Assembly: GCA_946055365.1 (NCBI GenBank)
Contig: CAMGFM010000116.1
Coordinates: forward strand, 1-5,180
Length of the DNA: 5,180 nt
Source: an uncultured Prevotella sp.
GTDB taxonomy: Bacteria; Bacteroidota; Bacteroidia; Bacteroidales; Bacteroidaceae
Direction of reading: 5' to 3'
Part shown: piece by piece, positions 1-5,133 of the stretch
Numbering within the stretch: position 1 is the stretch's first letter
How the letters are laid out: each line of letters starts with the position of its first letter
Position numbers and translations under genes: made by a program
The notes under the pieces: model-generated
Databases searched by the model: none
What the model was told of the DNA's origin: nothing
What the model saw: only the letters and a program-made list of their open reading frames with translations

Positions 1-14
1 ATATATCTTTGCCC

Positions 15-76
15 AAGATAGGCTGCGGCTCGGTAATCGGAGCAAGTTCCATTGCGCTCGCCTTGCGCTATCTTTG
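15..76 (+). repeat. 62-bp palindromic repeat, copy 1
   Basis: First of two tandem copies with a 65-bp period; it differs from copy 2 at two positions. The ends are a 7-bp inverted repeat (AAGATAG at the left, CTATCTT at the right). The centre is a nested inverted repeat, GTAAT-C-GGAGC-AA-GTTCC-ATTGC. Both differences from copy 2 are C-to-T changes in stem positions and leave G-U pairs if the plus strand is transcribed. The unit ends in TATCTTTG, and another TATCTTTG lies just before it at 4-11. I read it as a dispersed non-coding repeat of REP or MITE type. No coding potential is evident. Confidence 0.85.
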
Positions 77-79
77 TAG

Positions 80-141
80 AAGATAGGCTGCGGCTCGGCA
101 ATCGGAGCAAGCTCCATTGCGCTCGCCTTGCGCTATCTTTG
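80..141 (+). repeat. 62-bp palindromic repeat, copy 2
   Basis: Second tandem copy, separated from copy 1 by three bases. The core is a good hairpin: GCAAT, a bulged C, GGAGC, an AA loop, GCTCC, ATTGC. Outside it a short GGC/GCC match and the terminal AAGATAG/CTATCTT arms extend the fold into an imperfect rod of about 60 nt. Its last eight bases are a TATCTTTG box lying 34 bp before the chosen start of the first gene, so the repeat appears to supply that gene's -7 promoter element. Confidence 0.85.
134..141 (+). promoter_or_regulatory. Probable -7 box for the first operon
   Basis: TATCTTTG matches the Bacteroidetes primary sigma factor -7 consensus TAnnTTTG exactly. It would start transcription around 146-150 and give a leader of about 30 nt before the ATG at 176. 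I see no well-spaced -33 TTG: the nearest, at 117-119, leaves only 14 bp. The same octamer occurs at 4-11 and 69-76 with exact 65-bp spacing, so two further start sites upstream are possible. Confidence 0.55.
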
Positions 142-175
142 CGCGCAACTAAGTATAAACAATCCAAAAACAAAG

Positions 176-1471
176 ATGCATCCATTAAAATCAGGCACGA
201 CACTACAGAATGGCAGGTATGTCATTATGGAAATGACGGGGCAGGAATCCCTGTCACTGAAATATCGTTTACTACAGACAACAACAGACAGGGAAGTATG
301 TTGTGACGAGTTTTTTATGCGTGACTTCTGTATGCGCAATGCAGAGGACGCTGCCGTGAGTGTGTCTGCCGACTATGCGTGCCAGGTGGACGTGTTCAAG
401 AAAAAATTTCGCGATGACGCAAAGGCAGAGATCAAGTCTGCGACTGACAAGGCACGGAACATCCTTGACATTTTTGAGGAAAACAATACCGTATATGTCA
501 TATATGTCAACACCTCGGCACGCAATGGCGAGCCAACAGCGACAGATGCCATGCCTAAGGCTGGCGACAAGGTGCATGCAGGCGATGTGACCGATGCAGG
601 CAATGCTGTCAACATGGCAGGCGGCGGCCTTGTGCATGACGGCAGCGGCGCAAAGGACAGCCGCGGCATACCTTCACGTGGCTCAAATGAGAAGAAAGAC
701 AGCCGCAATATATTTTCACATGGCTCAAAAGAGCAGAGGGACAGCCGCAACAGACCCTCCTGCGGCGGCAATCCAAGGCACGGACATCACGGAGGCACTT
801 TGCTTGATGCTGGCAGCAAAAGACCGTCGGCAGAAAGTGCCGACGGCCACCGGCTGAGAAACAGGCTGGTGCTGTCGCTGCTGTGTGCTGCCCTTGCCTT
901 AGGCGGCTTTGGCGTGGCGTGCATGGTGATAGACGGCTTTGAGCCTGACGACATGCCAGAAGAAGTGCCGCTGCTGGACAAGGAGGCAGGCAAGGAGCTT
1001 GCCGAGGAGGCGGCCGACATCAATGCCGGCGACAATGTCGTGCAGGAACATGACATGGAAGGCAATGCTGTAAGCGACAACGGCTCTAAGCAAACGCTTG
1101 ACAACTATATGCAACTCTTCAATGAGTGTCTCGCAAAAGCCAAGGCAAACAGGCACAAGCCCAGCAACATAAACAACGTGCTTGACGCAAGGTTCTATTA
1201 TTATGACAAAGCCGACAAGCTGAACGTGGAGCTGACGGGCAAACGGCTGCCGCGAAACGCCGAGATAGACAAGCTGATGGAAGATGAGTATAACTATTGG
1301 GTGTCAGAGGCGCGCAAGATAGGCAAGAACCGCACAAAGTTTAGACAGAAGCTACAGTATCTGAAAAACGCGGAGCGTCTGAGCATAAGTCACAAGCCAC
1401 AGCTGAACGCGCAGATAGACTGGCTGGAAAAGGAATTGAAGAAATCTGACAAAAAACAACGCAGAAGATGA
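176..1471 (+). CDS. Membrane protein with degenerate kinase N-lobe
   Basis: A 431-aa protein. Residues 1-112 read like the N-lobe of Bacteroidales Ser/Thr protein kinases: LQNGRY at the start, DEFFMRDFC at 44-52, FKKKF at 74-78 and NILDIFEENNTVY at 95-107 match family landmarks. The glycine loop is lost (GQESLSLKY at 22-30 where GQGGFGITY is usual), the beta-3 lysine is Asp44, and the helix-C Glu seems to be Asp81. There is no C-lobe: no HRD or DFG motif follows. Residues 113-230 are a low-complexity linker with three DSR repeats. HRLRNR precedes a transmembrane helix at about 231-252, so the N-terminus should be cytoplasmic. An acidic stretch and a helical domain (about 305-425), probably periplasmic and possibly TPR-like, follow. 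I chose ATG 176 because it begins the homologous segment after an A-rich leader; a TTG at 128 in the same frame lies inside the repeat and upstream of the likely transcript start. Coding status is firm, kinase ancestry is inferred from remembered family sequence, and catalysis is unlikely. Confidence 0.85.
   Translation: MHPLKSGTTLQNGRYVIMEMTGQESLSLKYRLLQTTTDREVCCDEFFMRDFCMRNAEDAAVSVSADYACQVDVFKKKFRDDAKAEIKSATDKARNILDIFEENNTVYVIYVNTSARNGEPTATDAMPKAGDKVHAGDVTDAGNAVNMAGGGLVHDGSGAKDSRGIPSRGSNEKKDSRNIFSHGSKEQRDSRNRPSCGGNPRHGHHGGTLLDAGSKRPSAESADGHRLRNRLVLSLLCAALALGGFGVACMVIDGFEPDDMPEEVPLLDKEAGKELAEEAADINAGDNVVQEHDMEGNAVSDNGSKQTLDNYMQLFNECLAKAKANRHKPSNINNVLDARFYYYDKADKLNVELTGKRLPRNAEIDKLMEDEYNYWVSEARKIGKNRTKFRQKLQYLKNAERLSISHKPQLNAQIDWLEKELKKSDKKQRRR
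653..778 (+). repeat. Three 42-bp in-frame tandem repeats
   Basis: Three 14-codon units at 653-694, 695-736 and 737-778 lie inside the linker of the membrane protein. Each begins (K/R)DSR and continues with a variant of GIPSRGS, NIFSHGS or NRPSCGG. The DNA match is strongest over the GACAGCCGC core of each unit. The units keep the reading frame and give a basic, Ser/Gly/Asn-rich, presumably disordered cytoplasmic spacer between the kinase-like region and the membrane. Divergence between units suggests an old duplication. Confidence 0.8.
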
Positions 1472-2661
1472 AAGACAAGACGACATTGGCAACATATCTG
1501 CTCACAAAAAAGGCACTCATGATGTGCCTGCTGTCATTCGTGTTGGGCGCGGCCGCAAGATTCCTGGTATATTGGGACGGCAACAGGCAGCAAGAGCCTG
1601 AAAAAGAGGTGTGGGACGGTGGCAAATATGAGGGCGAAATGGAGGACGGCGAGCCAAATGGCAACGGAACATTCGAAAGAAATGACACAACGTGGACTGG
1701 CACGTGGACAAATGGCATAGACTTTGAAGGCACGGTCACCGGCAAGGGCTTCGAATATGACGGCAAGGCGCGCAATCTCAAGTTTGACGGCTATGGCGTG
1801 TGCAGGTATGCCGACGGACAGGCTTATTGGGGCTATTGGAAGGACGGCAAGAAAGACGGTCTCGGCAGACTTGTGGACAAGCAACTCGGCATGTCTTTCG
1901 GCATATTCAGGGCTGACGAGTATGTAAAGCCCGAAGCGCAGGCGTTCACTGCGGGCAAGGCGGTGTATGGCATTGACGTTTCGCATCATCAGGAAGACTC
2001 CAGATGGGGAAATACCATCAAATGGCAAGACCTGTATCTGAGCGCGGACAACACGGGAGCCATACAGTCCGTGCAGGACACGCAGACAGGATGCCGCCAG
2101 CCAGTGCTTTTTGTCTATGCCAAGTGTACCGAGGGAGCCGAATGGCACGACGGGCGATATGTATTCAGCAGAGACAATGCGCACAGGTGCGGCATACTGT
2201 TCGGATCATACCATTTCTACACCATGACGGCCACTCCTGAGGAGCAGGCGCGCAATTTCATGGAATATGCCATGCTCGCTTCTGGTGACATGCCGCCCGT
2301 TCTCGACCTCGAGAAGAACGAGTCAAGGCGCAAGATCAGCAACAGTGAGTTTGCACCCGTCGTAGAGTCTGCAAAGAAATGGCTCAGGATAGTGGAGGAC
2401 AGCTGCCATGTGAGGCCCGTCATATACACCAACATGAATATATACCGCGACTTTCTCTCACGCGACAGCTTCTTCTCGTCGTATGACCTGTGGATAGCGG
2501 CTCTCGGAGACACGCATCCAGACGTGCCGCGCTGCGTGTTCTGGCAGAAGTCGCACACATGGAAGATGAACGGCATAGCCGGCGGCGTTGACGTAGACGT
2601 GTATTTGGGCAAGGACTATGGCTCGCTGGTGGAATATGTCAGGCAGAACGGCGTGAAATAG
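1468..2661 (+). CDS. Membrane-anchored MORN-repeat GH25 muramidase
   Basis: A 397-aa protein predicted to cleave the glycan strands of peptidoglycan in the periplasm. Residues 16-35 form a hydrophobic segment after a Lys-rich N-terminus; there is no lipobox, so I read a signal anchor, though cleavage after the AAA at 28-30 is possible. Residues about 53-137 carry MORN-type repeats (YEGEMEDGEPNGNGTF, WGYWKDGKKDGLGRL). Residues about 167-385 are a glycoside hydrolase family 25 domain: GIDVSHHQ at 168-175, FVYAKCTEG at 215-223, GSYHFY at 246-251, PPVLDLE at 276-282, IYTN at 319-322, LWIA at 341-344 and VDVDVY at 374-379. The expected acidic residues are present (Asp170, Asp280, Glu282, Asp375). 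About 25 residues (186-211) appear inserted between the first two motifs compared with short lysozymes. The start overlaps the upstream stop as ATGA, implying translational coupling to the pseudokinase-like gene. The MORN-GH25 pairing recurs in Bacteroidales, as far as I recall. Self-lysis, wall remodelling or attack on other cells cannot be told apart from sequence. Confidence 0.93.
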   Translation: MKDKTTLATYLLTKKALMMCLLSFVLGAAARFLVYWDGNRQQEPEKEVWDGGKYEGEMEDGEPNGNGTFERNDTTWTGTWTNGIDFEGTVTGKGFEYDGKARNLKFDGYGVCRYADGQAYWGYWKDGKKDGLGRLVDKQLGMSFGIFRADEYVKPEAQAFTAGKAVYGIDVSHHQEDSRWGNTIKWQDLYLSADNTGAIQSVQDTQTGCRQPVLFVYAKCTEGAEWHDGRYVFSRDNAHRCGILFGSYHFYTMTATPEEQARNFMEYAMLASGDMPPVLDLEKNESRRKISNSEFAPVVESAKKWLRIVEDSCHVRPVIYTNMNIYRDFLSRDSFFSSYDLWIAALGDTHPDVPRCVFWQKSHTWKMNGIAGGVDVDVYLGKDYGSLVEYVRQNGVK

Positions 2662-2686
2662 CGTGCGCCGCGACGGCGGCGTGTGC
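2661..2686 (+). terminator. GC hairpin at end of first operon
   Basis: An 11-bp stem starts on the last base of the stop codon: six Watson-Crick pairs (CGCCGC with GCGGCG) around a GACG loop, then three G-U pairs and two more G-C pairs outward. The tract after it is only weakly T-rich (GTCTT), with a T5 run not until 2711-2715. It could be a weak intrinsic terminator or a 3'-end-stabilising hairpin; the stem itself is clear. Confidence 0.5.
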
Positions 2687-2750
2687 GTCTTGGCATTGTG
2701 CTTGGTGCAGTTTTTAGTGACCTGCCGCATGTCATAAAAAGAATAATAAT

Positions 2751-2774
2751 AAAAAAAAAGGCGGCAACATGCCG
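2751..2774 (-). terminator. Possible minus-strand intrinsic terminator
   Basis: Read on the minus strand, CGGCA, a TGT loop and TGCCG are followed by CC and nine T residues, the shape of a rho-independent terminator with a short 5-bp stem. I find no minus-strand gene ending here. It may stop antisense transcription into the muramidase gene, for instance from a minus-strand box in the neighbouring inverted repeat, or be fortuitous in an AT-rich spacer. Confidence 0.3.
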
Positions 2775-2792
2775 TGTTAAATAAAAAAATGT

Positions 2793-2800
2793 TATCTTTG
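2793..2800 (+). promoter_or_regulatory. Probable -7 box before NusG-like gene
   Basis: A perfect TAnnTTTG match (TATCTTTG) preceded by an AT-rich spacer (GTTAAATAAAAAAATG), a composition common in Bacteroidetes promoters. A clean -33 TTG is missing; TGTTAA near 2775 is the nearest candidate. It lies 246 bp before the start codon of the next gene and directly abuts the inverted 62-bp repeat, forming a local palindrome with that repeat's CAAAAGATA edge. Confidence 0.5.
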
Positions 2801-2801
2801 C

Positions 2802-2863
2802 AAAAGATAGTGCAAGGCTGGCGCAATAGAGCTTGCTTCAATTGCCGAACCGCAGCCTGTCTT
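2802..2863 (-). repeat. 62-bp palindromic repeat, inverted copy 3
   Basis: The reverse complement of the 62-bp element seen at 15-141, without gaps and with about 9 mismatches to copy 2. The GCAAT/ATTGC stem (2822-2826 with 2841-2845) is intact. The terminal arm has changed from CTATCTT to CTGTCTT, which still pairs with AAGATAG through a T-G pair. Like the forward copies it lies directly behind a TATCTTTG box. Its greater divergence suggests it is older than the tandem pair. Confidence 0.8.
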
Positions 2864-2888
2864 ATACAAGGATAGATAGCATGTCAGC

Positions 2889-2918
2889 CATGAAAGCAGA
2901 CTGTTTCTGTGTTTCATG
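2889..2918 (+). promoter_or_regulatory. Leader hairpin upstream of NusG-like gene
   Basis: CATGAAA at 2889-2895 pairs with TTTCATG at 2912-2918, and CAGA (2897-2900) with TCTG (2906-2909), giving 11 bp, a small asymmetric internal loop and a CTGTT apical loop. It would lie in the 5' leader of the NusG-like transcript. Such leaders matter for UpxY-type antiterminators, but a regulatory role for this hairpin is inference only. Confidence 0.35.
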
Positions 2919-2961
2919 ATATAAAACATGCATCGTCTTAACAATAAGTATCATGCTAATC

Positions 2962-2975
2962 CTCATGTTTATGAG
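2962..2975 (+). promoter_or_regulatory. Small hairpin, alternative pairing partner
   Basis: CTCAT and ATGAG form a perfect 5-bp stem with a GTTT loop. The CATGTTT at 2964-2970 could instead pair with AAACATG at 2924-2930 (7 bp), so the two folds exclude each other. That is the layout of a switchable leader, though short AT-rich matches arise easily by chance. Confidence 0.2.
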
Positions 2976-3046
2976 AAATATGGTGGCCTCAAGATTGTTG
3001 GACTATCCATCAGGGTATGGTAACTGCCGACTGTACATAAAATAGA

Positions 3047-3757
3047 ATGAAAAATATGACGCTGGATAGCTCAGAATTACATTCTATAGCCGACGGAGAC
3101 AGTTGTTCTTCGGGTGCTGCATCCATAACTGTGGCTGACGCTGTGTCAGACACGGGAATAGAAGGTGTATCTATAAGCCGCCAGAATGAACAGAGACTAC
3201 GCACATCTGACAAGTCCGACTCTTGGGGCTATCTGTTCCTGCATAATATGACAGTGGCGATATTCGAAAGGATGGTCAATGACTACAACTCACAACATGT
3301 AGAGCAGCCAAGAAGGTATTTTATACACCGTACTTACCGTTATTTTCCGCGTAAAGACGACCATGGAGTGCGACGCAGACTTGTGCCAACAGTCAGTGGG
3401 CTGGTGTTTCTGCAGGGTTCTACGCTTACGTTGCGCCGCTTTTTGAAAGAGCGTTTCCCGTCGTTTCATCTCGTCAATGATTGTTCCACGCGACAGCCTG
3501 CGGCCATAGAGGATGCCGTAATGCAACCTTTCATGAGGATCATGTCGGCATCGCCGGAGAGAATAACCTTTCTCACCGACCCTTTCAATAAGTTTGCAAG
3601 AGACCATACACTCCTGCGTGTCATGTCTGGACCATTCAAGGGACAAACTGGCTACATCGTGCGCATAGACCGCGACCGCCAGCTGGTGATGAACCTCGGA
3701 GGCTACGCCGTAGCGTTGAGGGGTGTGTATGACGAGGATTTTGAGGAGGTGAAATGA
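3047..3757 (+). CDS. NusG-family antiterminator, UpxY-like
   Basis: A 236-aa protein that I read as a specialised NusG paralogue, the kind that binds RNA polymerase and lets it read through pauses or terminators in chosen operons. Residues about 59-165 resemble an NGN domain, from WGYLFLHNMTV through YFIHRTYRYF and RRRLVPTVSGLVFLQGS, the last being close to the 'LVPxxxxLVFV' stretch of UpxY proteins. Residues about 187-215 resemble a KOW motif (LLRVMSGPFKGQTGYIVRI). Residues 1-58 are an extra Ser/Asp-rich stretch not expected in UpxY proteins, which normally begin close to the conserved Trp. ATG 3047 is the first start in frame; ATG 3056 and GTG 3131 are alternatives that would shorten the extension, and no clear ribosome binding site decides between them. 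The gene stands alone after a long leader, and no UpxZ partner is visible. The surface lipoprotein gene downstream is a plausible target. The family call is likely, the target is unknown. Confidence 0.75.
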   Translation: MKNMTLDSSELHSIADGDSCSSGAASITVADAVSDTGIEGVSISRQNEQRLRTSDKSDSWGYLFLHNMTVAIFERMVNDYNSQHVEQPRRYFIHRTYRYFPRKDDHGVRRRLVPTVSGLVFLQGSTLTLRRFLKERFPSFHLVNDCSTRQPAAIEDAVMQPFMRIMSASPERITFLTDPFNKFARDHTLLRVMSGPFKGQTGYIVRIDRDRQLVMNLGGYAVALRGVYDEDFEEVK

Positions 3758-3824
3758 ATGATCTTTTGGTGAGACAACACGTGACTTTAGGCAGTAAAAA
3801 GTGTTACATGGACATACATTTACA

Positions 3825-3853
3825 TTGAATTGAGGCAGATAATATAATCTTTG
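3825..3853 (+). promoter_or_regulatory. Candidate promoter for Mfa2-like gene
   Basis: TTG at 3825-3827 and AATCTTTG at 3846-3853 (one mismatch to TAnnTTTG) are 18 bp apart, close to normal Bacteroidetes promoter spacing. Transcription would start near 3860 and give an AT-rich leader of about 140 nt. GGCAGATAA occurs at 3834-3842 and again at 3876-3884, and CGTGTTTT at 3865-3872 and 3887-3894; their role is unknown. Confidence 0.4.
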
Positions 3854-3997
3854 TGTCATGAAAACGTGTTTTTCAGGCAGATAACTCGTGTTTTAAGAAA
3901 AGAAAATGTCAGTCTGCTTGTATGTATGGTGATAATTTTATATATTCGCAGTTGAAAGTAAATAATAGTGAAGTTATAAAAACATACACTTACAGGC

Positions 3998-4924
3998 ATG
4001 AGCATGTTCAATAACAGACTCTCGGTTGTCGCCATAGCCTTTGTGTCGCTCCTCTCGTCATGTGAGAAAGTGGTGACAGATGACATTTTTATGGACGACG
4101 AGGGCATGGAGATGGAGGATGGAGTGACCGTCAGGTTTCGCTCGATAACACCCGACAATATCTCCGCGGGACTTCACCCAATGAACACCGTCACGCGCAC
4201 GGACGAACCACTGCGTCTTGAGGACGTGTGCAAGCGTCTCACCGTGGCCGTCTTTGATGAGAGCGGCACCAAGATACGCACCGTCACCCAAAAGAGCGAC
4301 GACAAGACATTTGGCAGCGTTGCCATGACGCTGCCTGCCGCCACCTACCGTTTCGTGTTCATCGCGGAGAGCGGAGAGGGCAACCCTACGGTCACGTCTC
4401 CCGAATATATCAAGTTCAAGGACAACAAGCTCACCGACACGTTCTACTGCTGTCAGGACATCAACCTTGTTGACAATGCCGAAAGTGACATCGTGCTGCG
4501 CCGTGCCACGGCGATGTTTCGGCTCGTGGTCAATGATGCCACGCCAGAGACGGTCAAGGCGATGAAATTCTACTACACTGGAGGCAGCAGCACCCTTGAT
4601 GCTGTCACGGGATATGGATGTGTCAATTCCAGACAGACGGAATACCGCACTGTGGACGCATCTGCCCACACCGCAGGCAGTGTCTATGAGGTCTACACCT
4701 TTCCACACGATGACGGCAGACCGCTCAGCATGACCATATCGGCCACAGACGCGCCGACATCATCCGCCACCGTGCTTTACATGAGGGAGATGGTGGACGT
4801 GCCAGTGGAACGTAATGTCATCACGTCCTATTCTGGCAACTTCTTCTCCTATGGTGAGGACAATGCGCAGGGACTCGGCGTGAAGGTCTACGACCAATGG
4901 ACGGTGAGGGAGTATGAGTATTGA
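3998..4924 (+). CDS. Mfa2/FimB-family-like surface lipoprotein
   Basis: A 308-aa exported protein. A hydrophobic signal (8-21) ends in the lipobox LLSSC, so Cys22 is the predicted lipidated residue; an acidic stretch follows (TDDIFMDDEGMEMED). The body shows features I associate with Bacteroidales Mfa2/FimB-type fimbrial anchor proteins: a first beta domain with KRLTVAVFDESGTKI (79-93) and a SVAMTLPAATYRFVF strand pair (107-121), then a second domain from about 165 with LRRATAMFRLVV, MKFYYTGGSSTLDAVTGYG (189-207) and EVYTFPHDDG (231-240), and near the end VERNVITSYSGNFF (270-283). Such proteins sit in the outer membrane and anchor or cap fimbriae. No fimbrillin gene is visible beside it, so it may be an orphan or the start of a split locus. 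ATG 3998 is preceded by a weak AGG; ATG 4004 is an equally good start two codons later. Confidence 0.8.
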   Translation: MSMFNNRLSVVAIAFVSLLSSCEKVVTDDIFMDDEGMEMEDGVTVRFRSITPDNISAGLHPMNTVTRTDEPLRLEDVCKRLTVAVFDESGTKIRTVTQKSDDKTFGSVAMTLPAATYRFVFIAESGEGNPTVTSPEYIKFKDNKLTDTFYCCQDINLVDNAESDIVLRRATAMFRLVVNDATPETVKAMKFYYTGGSSTLDAVTGYGCVNSRQTEYRTVDASAHTAGSVYEVYTFPHDDGRPLSMTISATDAPTSSATVLYMREMVDVPVERNVITSYSGNFFSYGEDNAQGLGVKVYDQWTVREYEY

Positions 4925-5133
4925 AGTGAAAGTGCGTGATAAAATTCAAGCATAAGACTGTTGCATCACACAATGGTTATCTTGCTTTATCCATTAACTG
5001 CATATACATATATATAAGGTGACATCAGTCGTTATAAAGTGACAACGGCTGTTTTATAATGAGTCTTCTGTTTTTATGATATGTGCATATCCGCATCAAA
5101 TAGAGTCAACAACGTCAAATCACGATTGGAGTC

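Larger units (their letters stand above)
2662..3046. other. 385-bp intergenic region rich in hairpins
   Basis: No convincing gene lies in this gap. In order it holds the operon-end hairpin, an AT-rich stretch with an A9 run (2751-2759) next to a small GC hairpin, a TATCTTTG box at 2793-2800, an inverted copy of the 62-bp repeat, and a segment (2864-3046) with several CATG-centred inverted repeats. If transcription starts after the TATCTTTG box, everything from about 2807 onward is a 240-nt untranslated leader of the NusG-like gene. A minus-strand open frame that runs in from the muramidase gene lacks any recognisable protein character. Confidence 0.7.

Noticed and set aside
15..141. CRISPR array
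   Set aside because: Only two units, with a 3-bp gap in place of a spacer; the units are full-length palindromic repeats.
128..175. TTG start extending the first gene by 16 residues
   Set aside because: It lies inside the repeat and covers the -7 box, so it would precede the likely transcript start; kinase-like similarity begins right after ATG 176.
52..306. Plus-strand 84-aa open frame across the tandem repeats
   Set aside because: It is built from the repeat sequence and then overlaps the first gene out of frame; the product has no recognisable protein character.
1534..2184. Minus-strand 216-aa open frame inside the muramidase gene
   Set aside because: Antisense to a gene with clear GH25 and MORN motifs; no motif or start signal of its own.
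2864..3046. tRNA or known riboswitch in the leader
   Set aside because: I could not find a cloverleaf, T-loop or any riboswitch core I recognise; only simple inverted repeats are present.
3290..3859. Minus-strand 189-aa open frame opposite the NusG-like gene
   Set aside because: Almost wholly antisense to the KOW-containing gene and without family features.
3858..3884. Eight-codon leader peptide (MKTCFSGR) before the lipoprotein gene
   Set aside because: Its ATG falls at or before the predicted transcript start, and there is no ribosome binding site or attenuator-like hairpin after it.
4058..4708. Minus-strand 216-aa open frame inside the lipoprotein gene
   Set aside because: A shadow of the lipoprotein reading frame; the His/Arg/Val-rich product is typical of antisense translation.
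4972..4995. Hairpin AATGG/CCATT after the lipoprotein gene as a terminator
   Set aside because: The stem is only five pairs, AT-rich further in, and has no T tract after it.
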